A stretch of 64,000 bases of DNA. Source: Neocallimastix lanati (nom. inval.) (lineage: Eukaryota > Neocallimastigomycota > Neocallimastigomycetes > Neocallimastigales > Neocallimastigaceae). The stretch covers positions 90,001 through 154,000 of the forward strand of contig JACVTC010000123.1 in assembly GCA_016946835.1 (NCBI GenBank). The letters run 5' to 3'. Of this stretch, positions 12,849 to 26,910 are shown one piece after another; position 1 is the stretch's first letter; every line of letters starts with the position of its first letter. A model generated the notes under the pieces. That model did not search any database. It saw only the letters and a program-made list of their open reading frames with translations, and was not told where the DNA came from. The position numbers were made by a program, and so were the translations under genes.

Positions 12849-12886
<38 letters not shown>

Positions 12887-12957
12887 TATTAAAAAAAATA
12901 TTCATATAATTAATAAATGAATAAAGAAATAAATAAATAAAAAATAAATATTATTTG
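12409..12957. other. Simple-sequence intergenic DNA
   Basis: TTATT/TTTTA arrays and a T-run of about 37 (12848-12884). The T-run could be the remnant poly(A) tail of the minus-strand LINE fragment that follows, but intervening AT sequence makes this uncertain. Confidence 0.5.
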
Positions 12958-13835
12958 TTCAATAAGAACTTCACTTCCAAGAATATAAGATTTCTGTTTA
13001 TAAGGAATTCTTATTCCGTATTAGGGGTTTGAATTGGTTATCTGAAAGAAATTATGATCTTCTCCATCAGAGGTATTGGCCCTCTACTAGTCTATCTTAC
13101 TGCATTTTCAGTGTTGATACTCCTGGTTAGTTTTTTGCAATAGCAACCCTTATCGGGTACTAGCCCTTGGCAATAATTTCTGTAAAGAGAGCCGCACTAA
13201 GAATGGCGTTTTTAAATAATCACCAGAAACGATTTGGTTCTTAAACGAAATATCCCATTTCCTTTTTATAATTTAAATCTATTATATCTGCATCCCTTCC
13301 ACCAAGAAGAAAGTTATAAAATCGGTACCACGTCACATATATATTTACACACTCATTATTCAGAAAATTACTTAAATTACCACGATTTTCACCAATTGAA
13401 CTACTCACTAAATTAGAAGTTAACGATATTAAAATTTTCATTATCACTAATATTAATATTCTTATATTCACTATCACTATTTCTATTATTATTAACAATA
13501 TTATTTCTATTGTTAATATTATTAATATTATATACTTCGTTACTACTATCAGAATCAGAACTTAGTTCTATATTATTCATATCTGTGATAATAGTGTCTA
13601 CATTACTATTAGATATTGGACAATATTTAGAAATAATATAAAATATTTCATAAAGAATTTCAATATCCTTAAAATATTTCATTCGAAATTCACGGAAAAG
13701 ATAGCATTTAGAAAATCAATGTTCCAATCGAGGATTACTATTTTTTCTATAATGACAAGGACACCTTTCAGGGCAGTCTTCCTCAATTATTTTGGCGGCT
13801 TTGGCAACACGAGCATCGAATTTAAGGATATAAAT
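12958..13835 (-). mobile_element. 3' fragment of a second LINE family (copy 1)
   Basis: Read on the minus strand, 13835 to about 13690 encodes a CPERCPCHYRK...EH.FSKC zinc motif followed by YLFREFRMKYF. This is the same architecture as the zinc motif in the 6822-9224 LINE, but a different family. An Asn/Ser-rich frame follows (YCPISNSNVDTIITDM and on), then FLLGGRDADIIDLNYKKE after a frame change, then a non-coding 3' part. An in-frame stop in the zinc motif and the frame changes show decay. A diverged copy lies at 63303-64000 in the same orientation. No target duplication could be assigned in the AT-rich flanks. Confidence 0.8.
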
Positions 13836-14651
13836 TTATAAATTTATATTTTTATTAAGCTATTATAGTTATTTTATAATGAAATATAAATAATAAAATT
13901 ACAATATAAAATAGCATTGTTTTAAATAATTTATATATATAAAAATTAAAAAAGAAATTAAATAATTAATAATATAAATAATAAGCAAAAAAAAAAAAAG
14001 GTCTTTATAAAAGACCTTTTTTTTTTAATAATTGGTCATAATTTAAATACTTAAAATCTAAATAATATAACTATTAACATAATCGTTAACAACAAAAATT
14101 GAGATGAATAATAGGTATTTTAAATTATTTCTTTCAAATAAATAATATCTTTATTAATTATTTCATTTTAGATCTAATAAATTAATCTTTTATAATTATT
14201 CCCTAAAAATTACACAATTTTTAATCACCAAATAATATACAATTACTTTTTAATTATTTCCTTCAAACAACTTTTTTTTTTCAAAAAAAAAAATGTACAT
14301 ATATTACTTTTAAAATAAAATTTCGTGTATTTTATAACAACTTTTTAAAAAATTTGATTATCGTGTCAATTTTAAAAATTTACTAATGTTCATGTTCCTC
14401 GAAAACACTTTTATTTATTTGACTTTAATGACATTTGGTGAATCATGTTTATTAATAGTTTGATAATTTAATTTAATAAAATTAATTCTTTACCCCAAAT
14501 AAATTTGTATTATTAATTATTCAATGCTTTCAAAACTCCAAATTAATTCAAATTACTTATTTTAATTTTTGTTGTTCAGATAATGAAATTTATAAATTAT
14601 TTATTAAATAATTTCATTCATTCTAAGCTCTTATTACATATATTTATTAAT
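13836..14651. other. AT-rich intergenic DNA between LINE fragment and eL33 gene
   Basis: No coding signal seen. It contains the hairpin at 13990-14026. Confidence 0.6.
13990..14026. other. Perfect A/T-extended hairpin
   Basis: GGTCTTT (14000-14006), a 3-nt loop ATA, and AAAGACC (14010-14016). The stem is extended by an A-run on the left and a T-run on the right to about 17 bp. It lies downstream of, and far from, the stop codons of both neighbours. Function unknown; it may be chance extension of a short palindrome by homopolymers. Confidence 0.6.
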
Positions 14652-15516
14652 TTAAATGTTGGATGGGTACATCATCTTTTAATTTTAAAAAAAGAATAAT
14701 ATTTTTATAATAAAAATTCGAATTAATAAACTTATGAAATTTATATTTATCATTACTCGTTAATATATTTTATACTTACAACACGAACTTGAGCACCAAT
14801 AGCTCTTGGTGGGAGATTTTTTCTATTGATTATTAAATTATAATACTTAATATATATCTTATCTTTTATATATATTATAATTTTATATTTACCTGAACTT
14901 AGCCTTAACAACACCACTGTTACCGTGAGTGGCAGTGATTCTACCCCAGATAACTCTAACTTTAGATCCGTTAACTTCCTTAGTGGCTCTGTAGACGTAG
15001 GCAACACGCTTTCCAAGGTAGAAGAGAGAATCCTTAGTAGTGTTTACATTTTCGATTTCAAGTAAACTATTTTTAATTATATATTATAAATATTAATATC
15101 TTCTATTAAAAAATATAAGGTAAATTATTTTTCTGATTATACTCTTACAAGAATTTTACCTGGTATGAAGTCTTTGGTTGTGCTTGGAACGCTTGTATCC
15201 TAAGAAACGAGCTTTGGAGTAAAGACTATTATATATATTTAATATTTATATATATTTAATATATATAATTAGAATAACTTTTTTTAATTTTTAAATTTAC
15301 TAACATCATTAACTCATCCATTTAATTTTCAAAAGACTTTTTCATTTACACACACAAAGAACAAATATACAGCAACATCTCATTTATTAATTATTCATAT
15401 TAATTCACTTAATTTAAAATAATTCACACCAATACACATTTTCCATTATTCATCAACCACTATTCATCTAATCATTAACTTATTTATGAACCATAAACTC
15501 ACCGAACAGTAGCCAT
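14652..15516 (-). CDS. RPL33: 60S ribosomal protein eL33 (L33/L35A), 5 exons
   Basis: Exons on the minus strand: 15516-15503 (14 bp), 15225-15160, 15066-14893, 14822-14780, 14675-14652; 321 bp, 106 residues, the usual eL33 length. The product starts [19 protein letters not shown], carries [17 protein letters not shown] and the signature [20 protein letters not shown], and ends RVMMYPSNI, as in fungal eL33 (…LYPSNI). It is a structural protein of the large ribosomal subunit. The first exon holds only four full codons plus two bases, and the last only seven codons plus stop, so both are invisible to ORF scans. Codon use is richer in G/C (AAG, GTT, GCC, ACC) than in its neighbours, as expected for a highly expressed gene. 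Confidence 0.95.
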
Positions 15517-16187
15517 TTCAATATAAAATATATGTAAATGTTCGAAAAGGAAGAGCAAAAAAAAATTAAATTTTTCTTCTTATTATTACCATTGGAATAT
15601 TGAGACCTTATTGGATAATATCTTAAGCCACACTCATATATTATTGATATTTTATTGAAATATTTGAATTTTATTGGCTAATTTATGTTTTAATGTTTAC
15701 ATAAATTATTTAATATATTGAAATAAAAATATTGTATACATTTTGAATTTATTTGATGGTTAAGATAAAAAATGAACATTGAGAGTAAATTTAAATATTT
15801 TGAATAAATTTTAAACCGTTTATTAAACTAATTTATTATTTAAATTTTCTGGTATATGAAATAATAATATAATAAAATTTTCATTTTAAAATTATATTAT
15901 TTTAATTTAAAATAAATATTTAATATACAAACAAAATAAATATTTTTTGGTTATTGATTTTTTATGTATCAAAATTCTATATAAAAAATTTTTTATATAT
16001 TTATTATTATATATAAAAAAATGATAATAAAAATATAAAAATAAAAATAAAAATAAAAATAAAAATAAAAATAGTATTTTATAATTAAAATTATAAATAT
16101 GTATATATTTAGTTATTTCAAATTTAATATCATTAAGATTTTCATAAAATAGTAGTATATATAATATTAAATGAATGCTATTTTGTA
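15517..16187. other. Intergenic: eL33 upstream / NKAP downstream
   Basis: AT-rich, holding the presumed eL33 promoter. It includes a relatively complex stretch 15590-15640 (GAGACCTTATTGG). No specific motif can be assigned. Confidence 0.5.
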
Positions 16188-18337
<2,150 letters not shown>

Positions 18338-20762
18338 TTTTTAATTTAACAGCAAAGTAATTTTTACTAAAATTTAATAAAAATTAATAAAAAATGAATA
18401 AATAAAATAAGATAAGATAAAAAAATAAAAAATAAAAAATAAAAAATAAAAAACAAGAAATAAGAAACAAAAAATAAAAAATAAAAAATAAAATATAAAA
18501 AAAAAAAAAAATAATGCAAAATAAAATAAAATAAAATAAAATAAAATAAAATAAAAAAATTATATTATTAAAATTTAATTTAAAAATAAATACTATTTAG
18601 AAAAATAAAAAAAAATAAAATAATATAATAAATATAGAAACGATAATTTAATATATCATATGTAAAAATGATATATATTTGTATATTATATATATATTTT
18701 TTTTAATTTGGTTTGAATTTATATATTTATTATTACTATTATTTCAATAAAATATTAATAATACTTTTATAGTTTTTTATTATTTTTATTTTTTATTTTA
18801 TTTATTTATTTATTTATTTTTTTTTATTATTTTTTTTTTTTTATTTTTTTTTTTATTTCTTTTTTTTTGAGTTACAAAATCTATAATTATTGATAGTTTT
18901 ATTTTTTTTTATTTGTCTTATATAAGTATTTTACTTTATTTTAATTTAATTTTAATTTTATTTTTTGATTTTGATTTAAACAATAAAAAATCAAGTTTCT
19001 ATAGATTATAAATTAAATTTTAATTATTATCACTAAATGAATATGTTATTTTTCAATATTGAATTTAATTTTTATTTTCAGTATTATTTGGATTACAAGG
19101 TTCCGGTTTCGATAACTTCCTGAGTTGCTTTAACTTACTTTTTGCTTTAATTTATTAATAAATTAATAAATATATTAATCTCTTAATATTAAATTAAAGT
19201 TTAAATAAACTTGTAATTGTGAATAAATTATTTATGATCTTAACAGCATATAAATAACTTTTTTTTTTTTTTTAAATTTCTCTTGGGATTTTTTTTATCC
19301 TTTTGTTTTTACGTTTTTATTAATTTTAAATACTTTGTTTTTATTCAATAGTATAATTTTGCAAATAATATTCTATAATAAGTTTAATAACATTTATACA
19401 GTTAATAGTAATGGATCAATACCGTTTCTACTGGGTCATGCATGGTCCTAATTATAATATGTGATATAAGCGTTAATCACATATGTTATATGTTATTTAT
19501 GCAATAAAATATTCAAAATAAGTATAATAAATATAGAATATCAAGAATAATAATATATTTTCCATTAATTTTGATTGAATTATTAAAATAACATAGCAAC
19601 AATAATAATAAACAAATATGTTTACAAATTGTTTCAAATGAATCATTTCCTAATTTTCTTCAAAAACCTACTGTAATTTATATTTATTGATAAATAAAAA
19701 TTATTGAATTTAGCAAAAATATAATAATAATAAAAATAGTAATAATTGAAATAATATAATATCCCAAATTATATAATAATTCTATTAGTACAATATTAAA
19801 AAAAAAAAAAAAAAAATACTTGATTTTAAAATAAATTTAATAATGATTTTTGATAATATCATAGCTAATAAGATGAATTTTACCTTTATCGTTTTGCTTA
19901 TATGTATTAGGGATTTCTTTAATGATATAGGCAAATTTGATGTATGTTAAATAATTTAAAAAAAAAAAATACTTGAAAAGCTAATATTAAATGTTATAAT
20001 TACAATTAGAAAATTGTTTTATATAACCAGATGATTAAGGACATTTAAATAATTATAATTATATGATATTTTGATTTATTAATTTACAAATAAATATTTT
20101 ATATAAATTTTATATAATATCACAGGGTAGTACGAATTAAACTAGATATTTTATTAAGTTTTAATATATATTTAAATCTTTTTTTTTAATATGTATATGT
20201 ATTTCAATGAACTACAAATTTTACATTTTAACTTTTTTTAGTTTTAAGAAATGATAAATAAAAATAAAATGGCGTTCCAATATTTAAAAACTTAAGATTT
20301 TAATTAGTGGCTTTTATTATACCTTGTATAATTATTAATTTAATATTGTATGCTCATTTTGATACATAAATTAAAAAAATTGAATAATTAACACTAATTT
20401 TTTATTCTGAATATACTTCATATCTTTTCTTTATATTTCTGTTATATTAAAAAATTATATATTATTTATTATGAATAATTAAATTAATAATTATATATAT
20501 ATCAATACTTTATTATTAAAATTAATATCAATATTTTATATTTTTTTATTTTATTAAAATTTTAATAATAAACTAAAAATTGATAGAAATTAAATTATAA
20601 AAGAGTAAAACATTTTTAACATAATTTTTTTTATTTAATATTTTTTATTTATTTATTAATTTTATTTATTATACGCTTATTTTTTAAAAATATTTTAAGC
20701 CACATTTTGCGAAATTTACTTTTTTTTTTTTTTTTTAATTATAAATTAATAAATGAATTTCA
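18338..20762. other. Long AT-rich intergenic region with possible exon relics
   Basis: Mostly AAAAT/TTTTA arrays. More complex patches lie at 19080-19145 (GLQGSG-like peptide behind a TTTTCAG acceptor-like site), 19411-19500 and 19873-19941 (signal-peptide-like exon). No complete gene can be assembled. Confidence 0.5.
19873..19941 (+). pseudogene. Orphan signal-peptide-like exon
   Basis: ATG at 19873 opens a hydrophobic 23-residue stretch (MNFTFIVLLICIRDFF...) that ends exactly at a GTATGT donor-like site. It looks like the first exon of a secreted or membrane protein, but no following exon is convincing. Could be a chance open frame. Confidence 0.25.
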
Positions 20763-22099
20763 TCAATGATTATATTTTTTGGTTAGAAATATTGATAGAC
20801 TAACAATATTGATCGCCAATATATATAATGGAATAAATCCATAGTCACTCTTAAAATGAATATCAGTTCCATGCTCTAGTAAATATTTTGCAATATCTTC
20901 ATCTTTATTTCTATTAGCAATTGTTAATGGAGTATCCCCTTTTTTGTTTTTTACATTAACATTTGCTCCATGTTCAACAAAATATTTTATAATTTTTTTA
21001 TTTTCTTTTTGGCAGGCTATAATTAATGGTATATTTTTATTTCTATCATGTTGGTTAACATCTGCTCCATGTTCAACCAAATATTCCATTAGATATTGAT
21101 CCTCCTTTTGACATACCTTTATTAATGGTGTATATCCATCCATACTTTTTTTATTTAAATCCGCTCCTAAATCAATTAAACACGTAGTAACATCAAATCT
21201 ATTATGTATAGCTATGGTATATTCAGAGGTCAGTGAAAAAATCAATGGAGTATCAATCCCTTTATACTTGCCACACTTATTTATATCAGCACCATGATCC
21301 ACTAATATTTTTATAATTTTTGTATTTCCTTTGAAATAAGCATGATGTAGAGGTGTCCAACCCCACCCGTCAGTCTTATTGATATCGACTCCAAGTTCAA
21401 TCAAATATTCTGCTATAGTACCAAAATTGATGGATAATGCATAAGTTAGTGGGGTTTTACTGAGATATATTTTATTTATCAAGTCCATGGTCAATTAAAC
21501 ATTTAATAAGACGTTTATTACAACTATCACAAGCAATACTAATTGGATGATCACCATACTTATTAATAATGTCAAATTTTTGCACCTTTTTTAACTAAAC
21601 ATTTAATTAATTCTTCATTGTTCTTTTTACAACTAACAATAAAAAGGTGTATCCCCCGACCTTTCTTCAATATCATTCACGTTACTACCATGGTCAATAA
21701 GAAATTTTACTATAGATATATTACTTACTTTACAAGCAACAATTAATGGTGTATTACCAGATTTATTTTTAAAATTAACATCTGCTCCTTTTTCAACAAG
21801 ATATTTTATCATATTTTCATTTTTTTCACAACATACCTTAAATAAGGATGAATATCCATATTTATCTTTTTTTTCACTTCCGCCCTATTTTCAATTAAAT
21901 ATTTTATCCCTGGTTCATTGTTTTTTTCACACATTATTATTAAGGGTGTTTCGTTATAATCATTGCTTGTATTTATATTTGCTCCTGCTTCTACTAAATA
22001 TTTAATTTTGTCAATATTATTATTTTTACAAGTAATAATTAAAGGAGTATTTCCTTCTTTATCCTTTTTATTCATATCTATTAAATTACTATTACTCAT
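20763..22099 (-). pseudogene. Ankyrin-repeat protein with four frameshifts
   Basis: Starting from MSNSNLIDMNKKDKEG on the minus strand, about thirteen 33-residue ankyrin repeats of the GNTPLIxACKxxN...KYLVExGADVN pattern can be followed to a stop at 20763. The frame breaks at the A-run near 21868-21875, near 21640-21650, near 21580-21590 and near 21480-21500. Both outer parts remain long and clean: about 83 residues before the first break and about 243 after the last. Small ankyrin-only proteins act as protein-binding scaffolds and form a large, rapidly changing family in this kind of genome. Either a recent pseudogene or uncorrected indels in the sequence. No intron was needed. Confidence 0.8.
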
Positions 22100-22300
22100 T
22101 GAATTTTTACCATCTAAACTTTTTAACCTTTTTTTTTTTTTTTTTATTTTTTTATTTATATATATAAGAATTTTAATTTTTTATTTTTATATTTTTATAT
22201 TTTTTTATTTTTATATATAAGAATTTTAATTTTTTATTTATAAATAAAATTAGATAATTCAAAAAAAAAAAAAATTAAAAAAAAAAAAAAAAAAGTTAAT

Positions 22301-22496
22301 ATATATTTTAATTTTTAACAAAACAAAATTAGCAAAATTATTTTTTATTATTCTAATATCATAGTTTTTTAATTTATTTTTTTAATATTTTTTACTTTTA
22401 ATATTTTATTAAATAAAAAATAAATTAAAAAACTATGATATTAGAATAATAAAAAATAATTTTGCTAATTTTGTTTTGTTAAAAATTAAAGTATAT
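22301..22496. repeat. Foldback element with 82-bp inverted arms
   Basis: Left arm 22301-22382 and right arm 22415-22496 are reverse complements with one mismatch (22306 versus 22491, a G-T pair), around a 32-nt A/T spacer. It is upstream of the ankyrin gene start. It resembles a MITE or a palindromic duplication. No target duplication is clear. Confidence 0.95.
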
Positions 22497-24055
22497 TTAG
22501 AAAGAAAATAAAATAATAAATTATTATTATTAAAATCAATAATTTAAATGTTTAATAAATTTTCTATTATTATAAACAAATAAATTAAATGTTAATTTTA
22601 TAATATATATATTTATATTATATATATTATTTAGTTTTATTTTAAATTAATTTGTTAAGTTACTACATTCTTTGTAATATCTAATCTTCGTAACAAGTTC
22701 AAAAAATTTAAATATATTTATTTTTGATTAACAAATCATTTATATATTATTTATATATTTAATATATTTTATATAAATTTTCTGGTTTCTCCATTCAAAT
22801 TCATTTATTTATTAAAAATGTGACAATAAATAATATGATTTTTATCTTAACCGAAAGGAAAAAAAAAATTTTTTTTATATTATTAATATTAATTATGGTT
22901 TGGAAAATATGATAGATAATATTATTAATATAAATTTCATAAAATTTTATATTAAATTTTATTTTTATTATACGGTGTTTAGTCATTAAATTATATTATT
23001 AATAATATATTTAACAATATAAAATTTATTTTTTTTCTATCTATTTTATTTCTCTCAAATAGTTTTGTTTTATTTTTATATATATATAAATATAAAGAAG
23101 AAAATAATAAAAAAAAAAAAGTTGAATTAAAAAAAGTAATAGTAAATTTTATTTATTGTTTTGTCCTTTTTTTTTTTCTTCCTTTTTTTTTTTTTTTTTT
23201 TTTTTTGCTTTTATTTTTTAATAATTATTTATTTTTAAAAATCAATTTTATATAATGTTTATAAAATAAAAAAAAAAATAACAAAAAGAAATAAAGCAAT
23301 AATAAATTATTTTTAGAATTAAGAAACAATTATTTAGTTTTATCTTTAAATGAAAAGCAATTAATAATAATAATAAATAATTACCTATATTTAAAAATAT
23401 TAAAAAATAAAGAAAAAAAAAAAAAAAAGAAAAAAAGAAAAACATAGTTTACAAGTAACAAATTAAAAAAAAAAAAATTCTTTATTTTTTAATTAAAATT
23501 CAATTAACTTATTTAAATTGAAAATCAAGTAGGAAAAAAAAAATACATAAATACACCCAAACACACATAAAAAAAAAGAAAAGATATCACTAATAATTGT
23601 TATTATTATTTAAGTCATTATAATAAATATTTTAGTCATAAATAAATTGAAAATTATTTACGTCAAAAATAAATAATTAATTTGCCTAAAATAAAAAACG
23701 AAATTGAATAGTGAAATATAAATTATTTAAAAAGTAGTAATACTAAATAAATAATATATATATAAGTATTTAGCTAAGCAGAGACTATTATATATTAAAT
23801 TTGATTAAGAAATATATAATAGTAAATTCAACAATTATAAATAATAATAATAATAATAATAAAACTATCAGTGATTCTGTAGATATTTATTTAATAGTAT
23901 ATTTTTTTTTAATAAAATAATAAAGTATATATATATTTTTTATCTGGAAATAGAAAAATCATAACGTAATTTTCATAATTTATTTAAAAAGCAACAATAA
24001 AACAATAATACAATAAGCATCAATTTTATTAATAATTAATATAACAAGTAAAAAA
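22497..24055. other. AT-rich intergenic DNA
   Basis: No exon-like structure seen. Holds the upstream region of the 24056 gene, with T- and A-runs. Confidence 0.55.
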
Positions 24056-25145
24056 ATGAATAGCGACAAATTAAATGAAAAGAAGGCTCAAGAAATTCTT
24101 GATCGTTTAGACAAAGATGAATTCGTATTTACTATGAATGATTTGGAAGGAGAAGAATATGTAAGTTTTTTTTTTTTTAGTCTTCTTATTTGAGATTATT
24201 AATTATTATAATTATTATTATTGTTATTTAATATTTATTTTAAAAAGATGAAAATTTATATAATTATTAATAATATTTTTTGTATATTTTATCTTTGATG
24301 TGTATTAATTATTAATTATATGTGAATAATAATATTTATTGTCTAATTTACTTGATATATAAAGGTTACATTACCAAATGGTACGAAAATATTAACAGAT
24401 ATATTAAATAATAAAATGGATAGTGACCATATAGAAAAATTAAAAAGTAATAAATCTAAGAATATTGATGACCAATTAGTTCAATTTGGCGACTATATTA
24501 ATTCATATGATGAACATAAACTCAATCATAAGGATGATAATTTATTATTTAAGATTGATGGTAAGTTTTAAACAATTTATAATATTTATAAATAATTTCA
24601 ATATAATTTTATTAATTGGATATATAATAATATATGTAAATAGTTCAAAAAAAAAAAAAAAAAAAAAAAAAATAAAAATAAAAAAAAAGTTATTTATTAT
24701 ATTTAAATAATAATATATAATTATTAATTGTATTAAATGAAATTTAGATACTGAAAGCGGTGAAGGTTTTGATGAAACTGAAAAATACTATGGAAGTGAT
24801 GAAGAAGGATACACTATTAAGGTTACAAATGATAAAAATGAATCTGTCCCATATTCAACAACCACTTCAATGCCAATATCTATTCAGTCCTCACATAGAC
24901 AACAAATTTCTGGTTCTTTAAGTGTTAGTGATGATGGTCATTTATTGGCTAGTTCACCAAATATACCTGTTACTCCACCACCATCTTTAGCAAAGAGTCA
25001 GAATATGTTTAAGGTATTTAAAAATAGGGAAGAAATTCTTCAATCAGATAAAAAAGCCACATCAATACCAGATGGTGAATTAAATGAAAAAGATATGCAA
25101 GAACTTTTAGCAAAACTTGTAATTCATCAGGATGAGCAAAATTAA
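24056..25145 (+). CDS. Unrecognised acidic protein, 3 exons
   Basis: Exons 24056-24160, 24365-24560, 24748-25145; 699 bp, 232 residues, junction phases 0 and 1. It starts MNSDKLNEKKAQEIL and is acidic in the first half (DDTESGEGFDETEKYYGSDE across the second junction). A Ser/Pro-rich linker (SPNIPVTPPPSLAKSQ) follows, then a C-terminal charged helix ending MQELLAKLVIHQDEQN. No catalytic motif, signal peptide or membrane segment. The splicing pattern, codon bias and clean frame support a real gene. I do not recognise the family; the Pro-rich stretch could bind SH3 or similar domains. Confidence 0.75.
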
Positions 25146-25475
25146 TGTTTAGAATTAATCCATTCAATGAATTAAAAATTAAAAAAAAAAAATAAAATAA
25201 AAACAGAACAAAATAAAAATTGAAATAAAATTAAAAAAAGAAGCAATAATAAAAAAACAAAAATAAAAAACATATAAATAAGAAAACCAAAAAAATAAAA
25301 ACACAAAAACTAGAAAAATAAAAAACAAAAAAAAAAAATTTTAAAATATAATTATCTCATGAATTTTTATATTTAGCATAATTTTAGCATATTTATATAT
25401 TTCACTAAATTATATTGTATTTTAATTAAGGAAATGAAAAGAATAATTTAGAAAAGAAAATATTATTTTATTATA

Positions 25476-25508
<33 letters not shown>

Positions 25509-26133
25509 TTTTTTTTTTATTTTTTTTTAAAAAAAAAAAAAAAGAAAAATTAAATATATTTTGAAATATATTAATAATGTATTAATTATAATAAATTCTA
25601 ATTATTTATATTCTTATTTTTATTGTTAAAATAAGAGGATAAATATCTTTTTTAAATATAAATTTATTTATTTATTAAAAATCTTTTTTTCCTTTTATTA
25701 TAATGTAAATTATATGAACGACTTCAAATAATAATAACAATAATATAATAAAAATTTTATGAAAGAAACATATAGTAAAATTATATATATTATAAATATA
25801 ATTAAAATAATAATAACAATAATATAATAAAAAGTTTTTTGAAAGAAACATATAGTAAACTTATTATAAATTATGTTTATAATTAATTATTATTGTTTTT
25901 AAAAAAAAAAGTTATTGTATATGAAAAAATATACATATATATACATATATATATATATTAAAAGAGATATATAACATTTATAATGAAAATACATTGATTA
26001 AACTAGATTATATATATTAAAAATTAATGTATTTTTTTTTTTTTTTTTTTTATTTATTTATTTATTTTATTTATTTTATTTTCATTATAAATGTTAAAAG
26101 CTAGTTTAATGTTAATATAATAATATAAATGAA
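25146..26133. other. AT-rich intergenic DNA with short repeats
   Basis: Contains a direct duplication (about 25728-25778 and 25807-25860, sharing GAAAGAAACATATAGTAAA). It also contains an 18-bp perfect inverted repeat (25973-25990 with 26078-26095, AACATTTATAATGAAAAT and its complement) bounding a ~123-bp segment. Confidence 0.7.
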
Positions 26134-26385
26134 GTATTTTTTTTTTTTTTTTTTTTTTTTTTAGACTGGGTTTAATGAGAAAGGAGGATATTAGGTCTCC
26201 TGTCTCTTCCTTAAATGTAGTAGATTCTCATTGGATTCTTTGTCATATCGTTCTCTAAGCAAGGTTAATATGAAAGACATTCCGTATATACAAGGATGAA
26301 AATTGACCCATATAAATTCAAGAGATAGTCTTGGGGTCGGTTCAGAAACCTTACGTGTATTAGTACTTAATTTATCTTTCCAGTT
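26134..26385 (-). mobile_element. Retroelement 3' fragment with poly(A) tail (minus strand)
   Basis: A ~225-bp patch of normal-complexity sequence lies between T-runs. Read on the minus strand it holds a short frame (MSFILTLLRERYDKESNEN..., stop near 26200), ends CCCAGTCT and continues into about 29 A's. This looks like a LINE C-terminal tail plus 3' UTR, or a SINE. No homologous copy or secure target duplication found in the window. Confidence 0.5.
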
Positions 26386-26575
26386 TTTTTTTTTTTTTTT
26401 ATTATGGTGGTTAGTGCTAAAGACTAATATAAATATATATATATTTTTTAGTTTTAATGTTTTTAAATATGTTTCATAATATATTGAAAAGTTTTTTATA
26501 TAAATTATTAAATCAATAAAATAATAATAATAAAAAAAAAAAAATAGAGAAATTTTAAAATATATTAATTTTTAT

Positions 26576-26910
26576 ACCACACGTGATATTCATAAGGCTT
26601 TCCCTCAAATGATTATTTCACCCAACTCTGATACTACGCTTTGAATTGAAGCATAGACCTTGATGATTGTAAAATTTCCAATCGCCAATGATTACACCCA
26701 GTAGGGAGGAGTTAATGATTCCGTTCTGATGCTCGTGGTCATTAGAGATATATGTAGGAACGTTAGGAATGCATCTCCGGGCAGTGTGTAACGACGATTG
26801 AGAGCGGCGAAGCTGATACAGTATGCCAATAACTCATCACCTTACAGTTAATTAATAACTGTATGGCCATATGGGAGATGGGTACCCATATGTGCAAGTC
26901 AATGTTTTTT
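26576..26910 (+). mobile_element. SINE-like element, copy A (5'-truncated)
   Basis: A 335-bp patch rich in G+C for this genome. It is flanked by 15-bp direct repeats TATATTAATTTTTAT at 26561-26575 and 26911-26925. It aligns with the minus-strand element at 62514-63156 through several blocks, including CCCAGTAGGGAGG/CCCACTAGGGGAAG, TTAATGATTCCGTTCTGATG, ATGGGAGATGGGTACCCAT and a TTG-T tail. It lacks the tRNA-like head of that copy. No ORF. Confidence 0.8.

Noticed and set aside
13241-13682. Two overlapping minus-strand ORFs as host genes
   Set aside because: The same sequence recurs at 63303-64000 and sits behind a LINE zinc motif, so it is a retroelement tail.
13990-14026. Bacterial-type intrinsic terminator
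   Set aside because: The hairpin plus T-run looks right, but the genome is nuclear eukaryotic and no gene ends there.
19411-19500. Short ORF (MDQYRFYWVMHGP...) as a receptor fragment
   Set aside because: Only 17 codons, no splice partner and no recognisable domain.
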